Shown: positions 17,315 through 24,912 of the stretch, one piece after another
Layout of the letters: each line of letters begins with the position of its first letter
How positions within the stretch are numbered: position 1 is the stretch's first letter
From: Nocardioides sp. LHD-245
GTDB taxonomy: Bacteria; Actinomycetota; Actinomycetes; Propionibacteriales; Nocardioidaceae
DNA: 64,000 nt
Direction: 5' to 3'
Assembly: GCF_030929495.1 (NCBI RefSeq)
Contig: NZ_JAVFWN010000013.1
Span: forward strand, 62,001-126,000
Notes under the pieces: generated by a model
Database searches by the model: none
What the model was told of the DNA's origin: nothing
Seen by the model: only the letters and a program-made list of their open reading frames with translations
Program-made: the position numbers and the translations under genes

Positions 17315-18949
17315 ATGCCTGTGTCGGACGTGTTTCCGCAGTCCGCCGGGCTGTCGCCGGCGGTGTCGGCCTCGTTGCGCGACCTCGTCCACGCACTGCG
17401 CCTGATCACCGGCGTGCGCCTGCTCGGACGTGCGGATCCCGAGCTCGCGGTGCGCACCCACGTCATCGTCGACGCCGCCGATCTGGCCGCGGAGCCGCTG
17501 CCCGAGGAGACCGGCGCCGGGCTGCTCGTCCTCACGGGAGACACGCCCGGCCAGCTCGGCGCGCTGGTCGACGACCTGGTCGCCCGGGCGCCGGGTGCGA
17601 TCCTGCTGCGTGAGCCGGGCGTCCCGGTTCCCGATGCGCTGCTGGGCGGTGCGGTCGTCGTCGTCCCGCGCGGCCCGGAGTGGTCCGCGCTGCTGGCCGA
17701 GGCGCTCCGGGTGGTCGGTGAGCCCCGCCGCCACGACGCGGGCAGCTCGCGGTTCAGCCGCGCACTGGCCGAGCACACCGACCTGTTCGACGTCGCCCAG
17801 GCCCTCGGGGTCGCGACCGGGACGCTCATCTCGATCGAGGACGAGCGGGCCCGGGTGATGGCCTTCTCGCCCTACAGCGACCACGCCGACCCGATCCGGC
17901 GGCTCGCGATCCTCGGCCGGGAGCCACCACAGTGGCACGTCGAGCAACTGCGCGCCGAGCGGGTCTACGACCGTCTCCGCGTCCCCGGCAACGTCGTCGA
18001 GCTGCCGGAGGCCGGCGACGTGCGCCGCCGCCTCGGCATCGGGATGGCCGACCCCAGGACGGGGGTCTACCTCGGCACCATCTGGGCGCAGGAGACCGAC
18101 GTCCCGTTCGGCCCCGAGCTCGAGGACCATCTCGTCGGTGCCTCGCGGTACGCCGCGCGGCTGGTCAGCCAGGCCCGGCAGATCCACTCCGTGAGCACCG
18201 AGCTGGTCCAGCGGTTGTTGGCGCCGGAGGGGCCCGGGCCCGGCGACGACGTCCCCCAACTGCGGGTGCGCGAGCCCGCCAGCTTCGCGCTGATCGGACT
18301 CGAGGCGGTCGACGACGATCTGGCGTCCGCGTGGCTGGTGTCGTCCGAGGCGGTCGCACTGCTCAGCATGCGGGCGGTGTCTTTGGCGGAGCAGGCGATG
18401 GTGGCGCCGTATGCCGGGCGGCTCTACGTCCTCGCCCCCGGTCCGGCCGACGCGACCCGCGATGTCGCCTGGGCCGAGCGGACGGTCGCCCATCTCCAGA
18501 GCCAGCGGCACGCCGGCTTCCGGGCTGCCGTGAGCTCGTCGGTCTCGGCCGGCTCGGTGCGCGCCGCCCGCGCCGAGATCGAGCGGGTCTGCGCCCGGAC
18601 GGCTCCCTCGGCCGCGCGGCCGGTCGTCACCCTCGACAGTGACCGGACCACCGTGCTGCTCGCCGAGTGCCTCGAGGCCCTGCCCCGGCCCTCGCTCCTC
18701 GACGACGAGCGGTTCCGCGCACTCGTCGCCTACGACGACCGGAGCAACATCGACCTGCTGGAGACCGCGCGGGTCTGGCTGCGCTTCCATGGCGAGTACG
18801 GTCCGGCCGCGCAGGCGCTGACGACACACCAGAACACCGTCCGCTACCGGATCGGGCGGCTGGAGTCCGTCGCCGGCTACGACCTGGCCGACCCCGACGA
18901 CCGGCTCCTGCTGGCCCTGCAGCTGCGGCTGCACGACCAGCAGGGCTGA
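17315..18949 (+). CDS. PucR-family transcriptional regulator
   Basis: 544 residues. The C-terminal HTH_30 domain of PucR/CdaR regulators is unmistakable: LLETARVWLRFHGEYGPAAQALTTHQNTVRYRIGRLESVAGYDL (the HQNTVRYRI recognition helix). The first 150 residues resemble a PucR purine-catabolism N-terminal domain (ADLAAE, TGDTPGQLGALVDDLVARAPGAILL); the middle is a GGDEF-like fold of the CdaR type. PucR proteins control catabolism of purines and other nitrogen compounds. Its divergent placement 124 nt from the importer points to control of uptake and of the monooxygenase. Confidence 0.9.
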   Translation: MPVSDVFPQSAGLSPAVSASLRDLVHALRLITGVRLLGRADPELAVRTHVIVDAADLAAEPLPEETGAGLLVLTGDTPGQLGALVDDLVARAPGAILLREPGVPVPDALLGGAVVVVPRGPEWSALLAEALRVVGEPRRHDAGSSRFSRALAEHTDLFDVAQALGVATGTLISIEDERARVMAFSPYSDHADPIRRLAILGREPPQWHVEQLRAERVYDRLRVPGNVVELPEAGDVRRRLGIGMADPRTGVYLGTIWAQETDVPFGPELEDHLVGASRYAARLVSQARQIHSVSTELVQRLLAPEGPGPGDDVPQLRVREPASFALIGLEAVDDDLASAWLVSSEAVALLSMRAVSLAEQAMVAPYAGRLYVLAPGPADATRDVAWAERTVAHLQSQRHAGFRAAVSSSVSAGSVRAARAEIERVCARTAPSAARPVVTLDSDRTTVLLAECLEALPRPSLLDDERFRALVAYDDRSNIDLLETARVWLRFHGEYGPAAQALTTHQNTVRYRIGRLESVAGYDLADPDDRLLLALQLRLHDQQG

Positions 18950-18951
18950 TC

Positions 18952-18966
18952 CGCCCGGACCGGGCG
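18952..18966. terminator. Short hairpin between convergent genes
   Basis: CGCCCGGACCGGGCG is a 7-bp stem around one base in the 22-nt gap between the PucR gene and the ABC permease gene. It could serve both, but it is too short to be sure. Confidence 0.3.
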
Positions 18967-18971
18967 CAGGC

Positions 18972-19838
18972 TCAGGCCACGTCGCGGCGCCGGACCAGGG
19001 CGATGCTGGTGACGACCGCGAGCACGACGTAGACGGCGACGGTGATCGCGGCCCGGTCGGCGGGGACGGTGTCGAGGACGCCGGGGGTCTGGTCGCCCGA
19101 GGTCGGGTCGATCCCGATCACGGCACCGATGAGGGAGCCGGCGGAGGTGCCGGGTAGCACCTCGGTGAGACTCTCGACCCAGCCGAGCAGCTGGCCGACG
19201 CCACGGAGCAGGTTCTCGACGACCAGCGCCCACACCAGGCCGAGGCCCACGGAGAGGGCCGGGCCACGAGCCAGGGTGCCGAGCAGGAAGCCGAGCAGGG
19301 CCCACATCTCGAGCACCAGGAAGCCGGCGCCGGCGGCCTCGCCCACCGAGCCGAGGGAGGGCATCACCACGTCCTGCGACTCGCTCGCGGCGATGACCAG
19401 GGAGATGCCGAGGTCGAGCCCGAAGGTGACCACGAGGGTGCCGACCACGACCGCGGTGAGCGCGGCCACGGAGCCGAGCAGGGCGGGCGTGCGGCGCACG
19501 CCCTGCGAGAAGAGGGTCTTCCAGGTGCCCCAGCCGTAGCCGTTCCCGGCGACGAGGGCGCCGAGCACCATCATCAGCGCACCGCCGAACATCGGCATGC
19601 CCTGCAGGAAGACGTTGGGCACGGCGTCCGGCATCATCCGGGCCAGCTGCTGCGCCTGGGTGGTGCCCTCGTCGGCGAAGCCCGGGTCGCCGCTGGTGTA
19701 GGACAGATAGGTGAACAGGTAGCCGAACATCACGCTCAGCACCAGCCAGGCGCCCAGGGTGATCCACACGGCCGGCCAGGCGCGCAGGCGCATCAGCTCG
19801 GCCCGGGTGCTGCGGACGGTGGCGGTCGTCGTACTCAT
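18972..19838 (-). CDS. ABC-2 type exporter permease
   Basis: 288 residues with about six hydrophobic helices. The pattern is that of ABC-2 permeases partnered with antibiotic or lipid exporters: a short basic N-terminus (RAELMRLRAWPAVWITLGAW), a long first external loop (YTSGDPGFADEGTTQAQQLARM), and the conserved GWGTWKTLFSQGVRRTPALLGS segment that contacts the ATPase. The stop codon of the ATPase gene overlaps its start by ATGA (19835-19838), so the two make one transporter. Confidence 0.88.
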   Translation of the reverse strand: MSTTTATVRSTRAELMRLRAWPAVWITLGAWLVLSVMFGYLFTYLSYTSGDPGFADEGTTQAQQLARMMPDAVPNVFLQGMPMFGGALMMVLGALVAGNGYGWGTWKTLFSQGVRRTPALLGSVAALTAVVVGTLVVTFGLDLGISLVIAASESQDVVMPSLGSVGEAAGAGFLVLEMWALLGFLLGTLARGPALSVGLGLVWALVVENLLRGVGQLLGWVESLTEVLPGTSAGSLIGAVIGIDPTSGDQTPGVLDTVPADRAAITVAVYVVLAVVTSIALVRRRDVA

Positions 19839-20734
19839 CGCACGGCCTCCTTCTGGCTCGTCATCTCGAAGAAGACCTCTTCGAGGCTGCGCTCGGCAGC
19901 GGTGATCTCATGGACGTCGACCCCGGCGCCGACCAGCGCGCGGGCGACGTCGGGGGCCCGGTCCGCGGGCAGGGTCAGCAGCAGTGCGCCGTCGGCCTCG
20001 CGGCGTACGCCGTCGTCGCCGGCGAGCCGCATCGCGACCGCCAGTGCCTCCGGCTCGGGGGTGGCCCGGATCCGGAGGGAGACGCCGCCGCGCAGTTCGG
20101 CCACGGTGGACTCCCGGAGCAGCCGGCCGTCGTCGATCACGCCGACCCGGTGACAGATCTCCTGGACCTCCGCCAGCAGATGGCTGGAGAGCAGGACCGT
20201 CTGGCCGCCGCGGGCGAGGTCGACCACGAGCGCGCGCATGTCGGCCATGCCCGCCGGGTCGAGGCCGTTGGTCGGCTCGTCGAGGATGATCAGCTCGGGG
20301 TCGCCCATCAGCGCGGCCGCGACGCCGAGGCGCTGCTTCATCCCGAGGGAGTACCCCTTGAACCGGTCGTCGCCGCGCGCGGCGAGGTCCACCCGCGCCA
20401 GGACCCGCTCCACCTCGGCGTCGGACTGGCCCCGGTGCCGGGCGAGCACCCGGAGGTTGGCGCGTCCGGAGAGGTACGGGTGGAAGCCGGGGCCCTCGAT
20501 GAGCGCGCCGACCGACACGTGGCCCGGACCCGTCGTGATGCTGGCGGTGCCGGAGGTGGGCCGGACCAGCCCGAGCAGCATCCGCAGGGTCGTGGTCTTC
20601 CCGGCCCCGTTGGGGCCGAGGAAGCCGTAGACCTCGCCGCGCCGCACGGTCATCGTGACCTTGTCGACGGCGACCCGGTCGCCGTAGACCTTCGTGAGCT
20701 TGTCGGTGCTCGCCACCGGTGTGTTCGCTGTCAT
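19835..20734 (-). CDS. ABC exporter ATP-binding subunit
   Basis: 299 residues. Walker A GPNGAGKTTT, signature YSLGMKQRLG (the LSxGMKQR form of drug/lantibiotic exporters), Walker B LIILDEPTNGLDPAGM and switch His in LLSSHLLAEV are all intact. A DrrA/BcrA-like C-terminal domain follows (RATPEPEALAVAMRLAGDDGV). The operon faces a sensor kinase/regulator pair across 130 bp, a common arrangement for self-resistance or envelope-stress exporters whose expression is induced by their substrate. Confidence 0.92.
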   Translation of the reverse strand: MTANTPVASTDKLTKVYGDRVAVDKVTMTVRRGEVYGFLGPNGAGKTTTLRMLLGLVRPTSGTASITTGPGHVSVGALIEGPGFHPYLSGRANLRVLARHRGQSDAEVERVLARVDLAARGDDRFKGYSLGMKQRLGVAAALMGDPELIILDEPTNGLDPAGMADMRALVVDLARGGQTVLLSSHLLAEVQEICHRVGVIDDGRLLRESTVAELRGGVSLRIRATPEPEALAVAMRLAGDDGVRREADGALLLTLPADRAPDVARALVGAGVDVHEITAAERSLEEVFFEMTSQKEAVR

Positions 20735-20791
20735 GCCTCCACCGTCGTCGGTCGCGGCCGTTCGCGCGTCCGCCGTGCGGAGGCGGTGACC

Positions 20792-20807
20792 TACGCAGTT
20801 CTGCGTA
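20792..20807. promoter_or_regulatory. Inverted repeat TACGCAG-TT-CTGCGTA, likely response-regulator site
   Basis: A perfect 7-bp dyad around TT lies 57 bp upstream of the exporter start codon and 57 bp upstream of the kinase start codon, exactly central between the divergent operons. NarL/LuxR-type regulators bind such short dyads, and the regulator is encoded at 22079-22747. Confidence 0.5.
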
Positions 20808-20852
20808 CGGCGACGGCGCCCGTCGTCGTACGCCTCCGGGACCGCGGCGCTC

Positions 20853-20858
20853 TAGCCT
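20853..20858 (+). promoter_or_regulatory. Probable leaderless -10 hexamer TAGCCT
   Basis: TAGCCT ends 6 nt before ATG 20865. It favours this upstream start, and with it translation of the repeat-rich N-terminus, over the internal ATG at 20964. Confidence 0.45.
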
Positions 20859-20864
20859 CGCTGC

Positions 20865-22082
20865 ATGACCCACTCGACCGGCAGCCCGACCGGCAGCCCG
20901 ACCGGCCGCCAGACCGGCAGTCCGACCGGCCGCCCGACCGCGCACGCCCGTGCGCTCGCCGGGATGCACCCGTCGGTCGCCGAGCTGACCCGGGCCCACC
21001 GCTCCTGGTGGCCGTGGGCCGTGCTCGTCATCGTGCTGCTCGGCACCGCGGCGTCCAACGGCAAGAACGACGTCCCCCATCCGGTGGCGCTGGGCGTGCT
21101 CCTCGTCGTCGTCGCCACGCTGCCGGCGGTGCTGCCGCCGCTGCCGGGCCGGCTCGCCGGGATCGCGCTGACGGCGTCGGGCGCGCTCTGCGGGCTCTAC
21201 TTCGCCCTCGGGTACGCCGACGGCCCGGTCTTCCTCGCGCTGCCGGTCGTGACCTTCCTGATCGCCGCGGCGGTCCCGGTCGCGCGCTGGCTGCCGGGCG
21301 CGCTGGTGGGTGTCGGGCTGCTCGCCGCCGGGCTCTGGGCGCGGTGGGAGTGGCACGCCGACGAGCCGCACAAGAGCCTGTGGCAGGCGATCGGGATGGT
21401 CGGCATCGTGCTGGCGGCGGGAGCGGTCGCGACCGCGACCCGCAACCGGTTCGAGGCGCGTGCCGAGCGGGTCGAGCGGACGGCGACCGAGGAGCGGCTG
21501 CGGATGGCCCAGGACCTGCACGACGGCGTCGGCCACGGGCTCGCGGTGATCGCCATGCAGGCCGGGGTCGCGCTGCACGTGCTCGACCGGGACCCGGCTG
21601 CCGCGCGCAGCAGCCTCGAGGCGATCCGCGCGACCAGCCGGGAGGCGCTCGACGCGCTCCGGACCGAGCTGGCGACGATCGCGGGGGAGCCCGCTCCCCG
21701 GCGACCCGTCGCCGGGGTCGAGGCGATCCCGGCCCTGGTGGACCGGATCCGGGCCGCCGGCCTGCCGGTCGAGGTGATCGGCGACCCGGCCGATCTCGCG
21801 ACCCTGCCGCCGCGGGCGGGCGAGGTCGCCTACGCGGTGGTGCAGGAGGCGCTGACCAACGTGCTGCGCCATGCGGGCGCCGGCGCCGCGACGATCGCCT
21901 GGGAGGCCGGATCCGGCACCCTCGCCCTCCGCGTCTGCGACGACGGGCGCGGTGGGGCGGTGCAGGATGAGGGCATGGGCATCGGCGGCATGCGGACACG
22001 GGTGACCGCGGTCGGCGGCACCTTCCGGGCCGGACCGCTGGAGCACGGCGGCTTCGAGGTGAGCGCGGTGCTGCCCCGATGA
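20865..22082 (+). CDS. Sensor histidine kinase (NarX/DesK-type, HisKA_3)
   Basis: 405 residues. A repetitive cytoplasmic N-terminus (about 1-33, TGSP/TGRP units) precedes about five hydrophobic helices (47-190) with no large extracellular sensor. The phosphoacceptor is His in AQDLHDGVGHGLAVIAMQ (about 220), followed by the dimerisation helices, then the ATPase with N-box VVQEALTNVLRHA and G-box GMGIGGMRTRVTAVGG. Intramembrane-sensing kinases of this layout usually pair with neighbouring ABC exporters. The stop overlaps the regulator start by ATGA (22079-22082). Confidence 0.92.
   Translation: MTHSTGSPTGSPTGRQTGSPTGRPTAHARALAGMHPSVAELTRAHRSWWPWAVLVIVLLGTAASNGKNDVPHPVALGVLLVVVATLPAVLPPLPGRLAGIALTASGALCGLYFALGYADGPVFLALPVVTFLIAAAVPVARWLPGALVGVGLLAAGLWARWEWHADEPHKSLWQAIGMVGIVLAAGAVATATRNRFEARAERVERTATEERLRMAQDLHDGVGHGLAVIAMQAGVALHVLDRDPAAARSSLEAIRATSREALDALRTELATIAGEPAPRRPVAGVEAIPALVDRIRAAGLPVEVIGDPADLATLPPRAGEVAYAVVQEALTNVLRHAGAGAATIAWEAGSGTLALRVCDDGRGGAVQDEGMGIGGMRTRVTAVGGTFRAGPLEHGGFEVSAVLPR
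20875..20940 (+). repeat. 12-bp tandem repeat in the kinase N-terminus
   Basis: Five and a half copies of a 12-bp unit, CGACCGGCAGCC with variants in copies 3-5, encode T-G-S-P-like tetrapeptides. The 12-bp period keeps the reading frame, so copy number could change by slippage without disrupting the kinase. Confidence 0.75.
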
Positions 22083-22747
22083 GCGCCCCGATCCGGGTCG
22101 CGCTGGTCGACGACCAGCCGCTGGTCCGGATGGGCCTGGCGACCCTGGTCGCGGCGGAGCCGGACCTGGAGCTCGCCGGCGAGGCGGCCGACGGACGCGA
22201 GGGGATGGCCCTGGTCCGTCGTACCCGGCCCGACGTGGTGCTCTGCGACATCCGGATGCCCGTCCTCGACGGGCTCGGTCTGCTCGCCGAGGTCGCGGCC
22301 GACCCGGCGCTGGCCGCGGTGCGGGTGGTGATGCTGACGACCTTCGAGCTCGACGAGTACGTCTTCGAGGCGCTGCGCCACGGTGCCAGCGGCTTCCTGC
22401 TCAAGGACGCCGAGCCGACCGCGATCCTCGACGCGGTCCGCGTCGTCGCCGACGGCGGCTCGCTGCTCGCGCCGTCGGTCACCCGCACCGTGATCGACCA
22501 CTTCGGGGCGCGCCGGCCCGCCCGTCCGCACCCGCGGATCGGCGACCTCACCGAGCGGGAGCGCGAGATCCTCGGCTGGGTCGCCACCGGCCGGTCGAAC
22601 GGCGAGATCGCGCAGGCGCTCGTGGTCAGTCCCGACACCGTCCGGACCCATGTCAGCCGGGCCATGGTCAAGCTGCAGGCCCGCGACCGCGCGCAGCTGG
22701 TGGTGTTCGCTATCGAGTCGGGGCTCGGTCGCTCAGAGGCTCCGTGA
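22079..22747 (+). CDS. NarL/LuxR-family response regulator
   Basis: 222 residues. Receiver domain with acidic pocket VDDQ, phosphoacceptor Asp in VVLCDIRMP (about 56), Thr in VVMLTTFE and Lys in FLLKDAEP. The C-terminal LuxR helix-turn-helix is ERDLT-like, here DLTEREREILGWVATGRSNGEIAQALVVSPDTVRTHVSRAMVKLQ. It should be phosphorylated by the kinase overlapping upstream and act on the divergent exporter promoter. Its 3' end overlaps that of the convergent PNPOx-like gene by 15 nt. Confidence 0.94.
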   Translation: MSAPIRVALVDDQPLVRMGLATLVAAEPDLELAGEAADGREGMALVRRTRPDVVLCDIRMPVLDGLGLLAEVAADPALAAVRVVMLTTFELDEYVFEALRHGASGFLLKDAEPTAILDAVRVVADGGSLLAPSVTRTVIDHFGARRPARPHPRIGDLTEREREILGWVATGRSNGEIAQALVVSPDTVRTHVSRAMVKLQARDRAQLVVFAIESGLGRSEAP

Positions 22748-23431
22748 GCGCACGTCCGCCGGGACGCCGACCCCCGGCAGGTTGTCGGCCGCGGGCACGG
22801 CGGCGCCGACGACCTGGCGGACCGGGAGGTGACCGCCCCAGACACCGGCCTCGACGTCCTCCGGGTCGTCGACGGGGTCGCCGCCGCGGGCCTTCACCGA
22901 CGCCTCGTGGAGGGGGACGGCGAGCACGGCGGTGGCGGCCAGCTCCTTGCGGGTGCTCGGGCGCAGCGTCGCGGCACGGCCGGGGATCATGTGGTCCACG
23001 ATCAGGTCGAGGGCACGACGGCGCTCCGCGGGGTCCTCGACGGTCCGGGCCCGGCCGATCACGACGGCGCAGCGGTAGTTCATCGAGTGGTGGAAGGCGG
23101 AGCGGGCCGCGACCAGGCCGTCGAGCTCGGTGACCGTGACGCACACCGTCGCGTCGGCGGACTCCCGCAGCCAGCGGGCCGCGACGGAGCCGTGGACGTA
23201 GAGCGTGCCGCCCTGGTCCGGACCGTCGACGTCGATCGCGTACGCCGTCGGCAGCACCACGGGATGGTCGCCGACGGTCACCCCGAGGTGAGCGATCAGG
23301 GCGCCGCGCAGCAGCGCGTGGAGCTCGGCCCGGTCGGCCACCGCGCGGTTGCGGCCGCGCCGGACCCGGGTGCGGTCGGAGGGCTCCAGGGGCTCCAGGG
23401 GCGCCGGAGGCTGCGTGGTCCGCGGGGTCAT
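22733..23431 (-). CDS. PNPOx-like FMN-binding family protein
   Basis: 232 residues. The split-barrel flavin-reductase/pyridoxamine oxidase-like fold of the Pyridox_ox_2 type is suggested by ALIAHLGVTVGDHPVVLPTAYAIDVDG, TLYVHGSVAARWLRESADATVCVTVTELDGLVAAR and FHHSMNYRCAVVIGRARTVEDPAER. These proteins bind FMN or a related cofactor; true pyridoxamine oxidase activity is unlikely since a canonical pdxH lies at 30660-31331. CACGAT sits 6 nt before the ATG, suggesting a leaderless message. It is divergent from a MocR/PdxR regulator. Confidence 0.82.
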   Translation of the reverse strand: MTPRTTQPPAPLEPLEPSDRTRVRRGRNRAVADRAELHALLRGALIAHLGVTVGDHPVVLPTAYAIDVDGPDQGGTLYVHGSVAARWLRESADATVCVTVTELDGLVAARSAFHHSMNYRCAVVIGRARTVEDPAERRRALDLIVDHMIPGRAATLRPSTRKELAATAVLAVPLHEASVKARGGDPVDDPEDVEAGVWGGHLPVRQVVGAAVPAADNLPGVGVPADVRSRSL

Positions 23432-23499
23432 GGCACCATCGTGACCGACAAGTGGCCTGTGCACACGGGCCAGTTCCTGCCCATTCAGACAGGCCAATC
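23432..23499. promoter_or_regulatory. Shared regulatory gap of the PNPOx-like and MocR genes
   Basis: The 68-bp gap holds three TGGCC/GGCCA half-sites: TGGCCTG at 23453, GGGCCAG at 23467 and CAGGCCA at 23490. Regulators of the MocR/PdxR class bind direct or inverted repeats placed like this. The half-sites bracket both start regions, consistent with joint control. Confidence 0.4.
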
Positions 23500-24831
23500 G
23501 TGCTTCCCGTCCGGCTCGACCGCGCCGACCCACGCCCGCTCGGCACCCAGCTCGCCGACCAGGTCCGCCAGCTGGTGCTCGACGGCGCCCTCGCCCGGCA
23601 GGACCGGATGCCCGCGACCCGCCGCCTCGCCGCCGACCTCGGCGTCTCCCGCGCGGTCGTCGCCCAGGCCTTCGACCAGCTCCTCGCCGAGGGCTGGCTC
23701 GAGGCGCGACAGGGCTCCGGCACCTGGGTCGCCGACGGCACGACCGGCCACCGCGCGGCACCCGGCCGCCGGCGTACCCCGGCGCCGGAGCGGGCGCTGG
23801 TCATGCTCGACGCCGGCACCCCCTGGATCGATCCTCGCCATCAGGCCGTGTGGCGACGGGCCTGGCGGGAGGTGTCGGCGGCCACGCCGCCGCGCGGCTA
23901 CGACGACCCGCGCGGTCTGCCCGAGCTGCGTGCGCTCCTCGCCGAGCGGCTGGGGCGCACCCGCGGGCTCGCCGTCGACGCCGACCGGGTCCGGCTCACC
24001 GGCGGCACCGCCGCCGGACTGCGCCACCTGCTCGCGGTGCTGCCACCCGGGGCGGTCGCCCTGGAGGACCCCGGCTACCGCGCCGCGTTCGCCACGGTGC
24101 GCGGATCCGGCCGGCCGGTCCGGGACCTGCCCGCGCTCGCCCCGATCACCGACCTGGCGGGCTGCGCGGCGGCGTACGTCACCCCGGCCCACCAGCACCC
24201 GCTCGGCCGGGTGCTGCCCGCGGCCGAGCGACTGCGCCTGCTGGCGACCGCCCGCCGCGACGACGCGCTCGTGGTCGAGGACGACTACGACTCCGAGTTC
24301 CGCTACGACGTCGCGCCGGTGCCCGCGCTCGCCTCGCTCGACCGCGCTCGGGTGGTCTACCTCGGCACCGCCTCGAAGGCGATCCTGCCCTCCCTGCGCC
24401 TGGGCTGGGCGGTCGTGCCCGACCAGCTGCTCGACGCCGTCGACGAGCACCGGGCGCTCACCCACGACGCGCCGCCGTGGCCGGTGCAGCGTGCGCTGGT
24501 CACCCTGCTCCGCGACGGGTACGTCGACGCCGTGGTCCGCTCCGCCCGGCGGGTGTACGCCGAGCGGGCGCCGCGGGTGGTCGCGGCGCTGTCCCCGTAC
24601 GCCGAGCTGGCCGGGCCGGTCGCCGGGATGTACTCCACCTGGCTGCTGCCGCACGCCCGCGCGGTCCGGGCCCGCGCCGCCGCCGAGCGCGCCGGTTTCC
24701 GGGTCAACCTGCTGCGCGACTACTGCCGCACCGCACGGCTCAGCGGCCTCGTCGTGGGTTTCGGGGGCCCGACCGACGAGGAGCTGGATCGGGCTCTCGA
24801 CGTCCTGGTCGGCGCGCTGAGCCGCTTGTAA
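23500..24831 (+). CDS. MocR/PdxR-family transcriptional regulator (GntR HTH + aminotransferase fold)
   Basis: 443 residues from GTG 23500. An N-terminal winged helix of GntR type (RPLGTQLADQVRQLVLDGALARQDRMPATRRLAADLGVSRAVVAQAFDQL) is joined to a fold-type I aminotransferase-like domain that keeps the PLP lysine in YLGTASKAILPSLRLGW (about 294), VVEDDYDSEFRYD and the terminal Arg region. Such proteins sense pyridoxal phosphate and often control vitamin B6 genes; the divergent PNPOx-like gene is the obvious target. An upstream ATG at 23452 would add 16 residues with no visible ribosome-binding site. The last codons lie inside a long inverted repeat. Confidence 0.9.
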   Translation: MLPVRLDRADPRPLGTQLADQVRQLVLDGALARQDRMPATRRLAADLGVSRAVVAQAFDQLLAEGWLEARQGSGTWVADGTTGHRAAPGRRRTPAPERALVMLDAGTPWIDPRHQAVWRRAWREVSAATPPRGYDDPRGLPELRALLAERLGRTRGLAVDADRVRLTGGTAAGLRHLLAVLPPGAVALEDPGYRAAFATVRGSGRPVRDLPALAPITDLAGCAAAYVTPAHQHPLGRVLPAAERLRLLATARRDDALVVEDDYDSEFRYDVAPVPALASLDRARVVYLGTASKAILPSLRLGWAVVPDQLLDAVDEHRALTHDAPPWPVQRALVTLLRDGYVDAVVRSARRVYAERAPRVVAALSPYAELAGPVAGMYSTWLLPHARAVRARAAAERAGFRVNLLRDYCRTARLSGLVVGFGGPTDEELDRALDVLVGALSRL

Positions 24832-24912
24832 CTAAGTGTTACGTACGCGATTTGGGACTGGTGGGACGGATGTGGTGGATAACCATGCTGTAACCCTTAG
24901 TTACAAGCGGCT
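24820..24912. terminator. Bidirectional palindrome overlapping both convergent stop codons
   Basis: Arms 24820-24842 and 24890-24912 pair over 23 bp with a single mismatch (T24837 against the complement of 24895). The loop is 47 nt. Each arm contains AGCCGCTTGTAA read in its own direction, so both convergent genes end with codons for Ser-Arg-Leu and TAA. It is well placed to end both transcripts. Confidence 0.75.
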
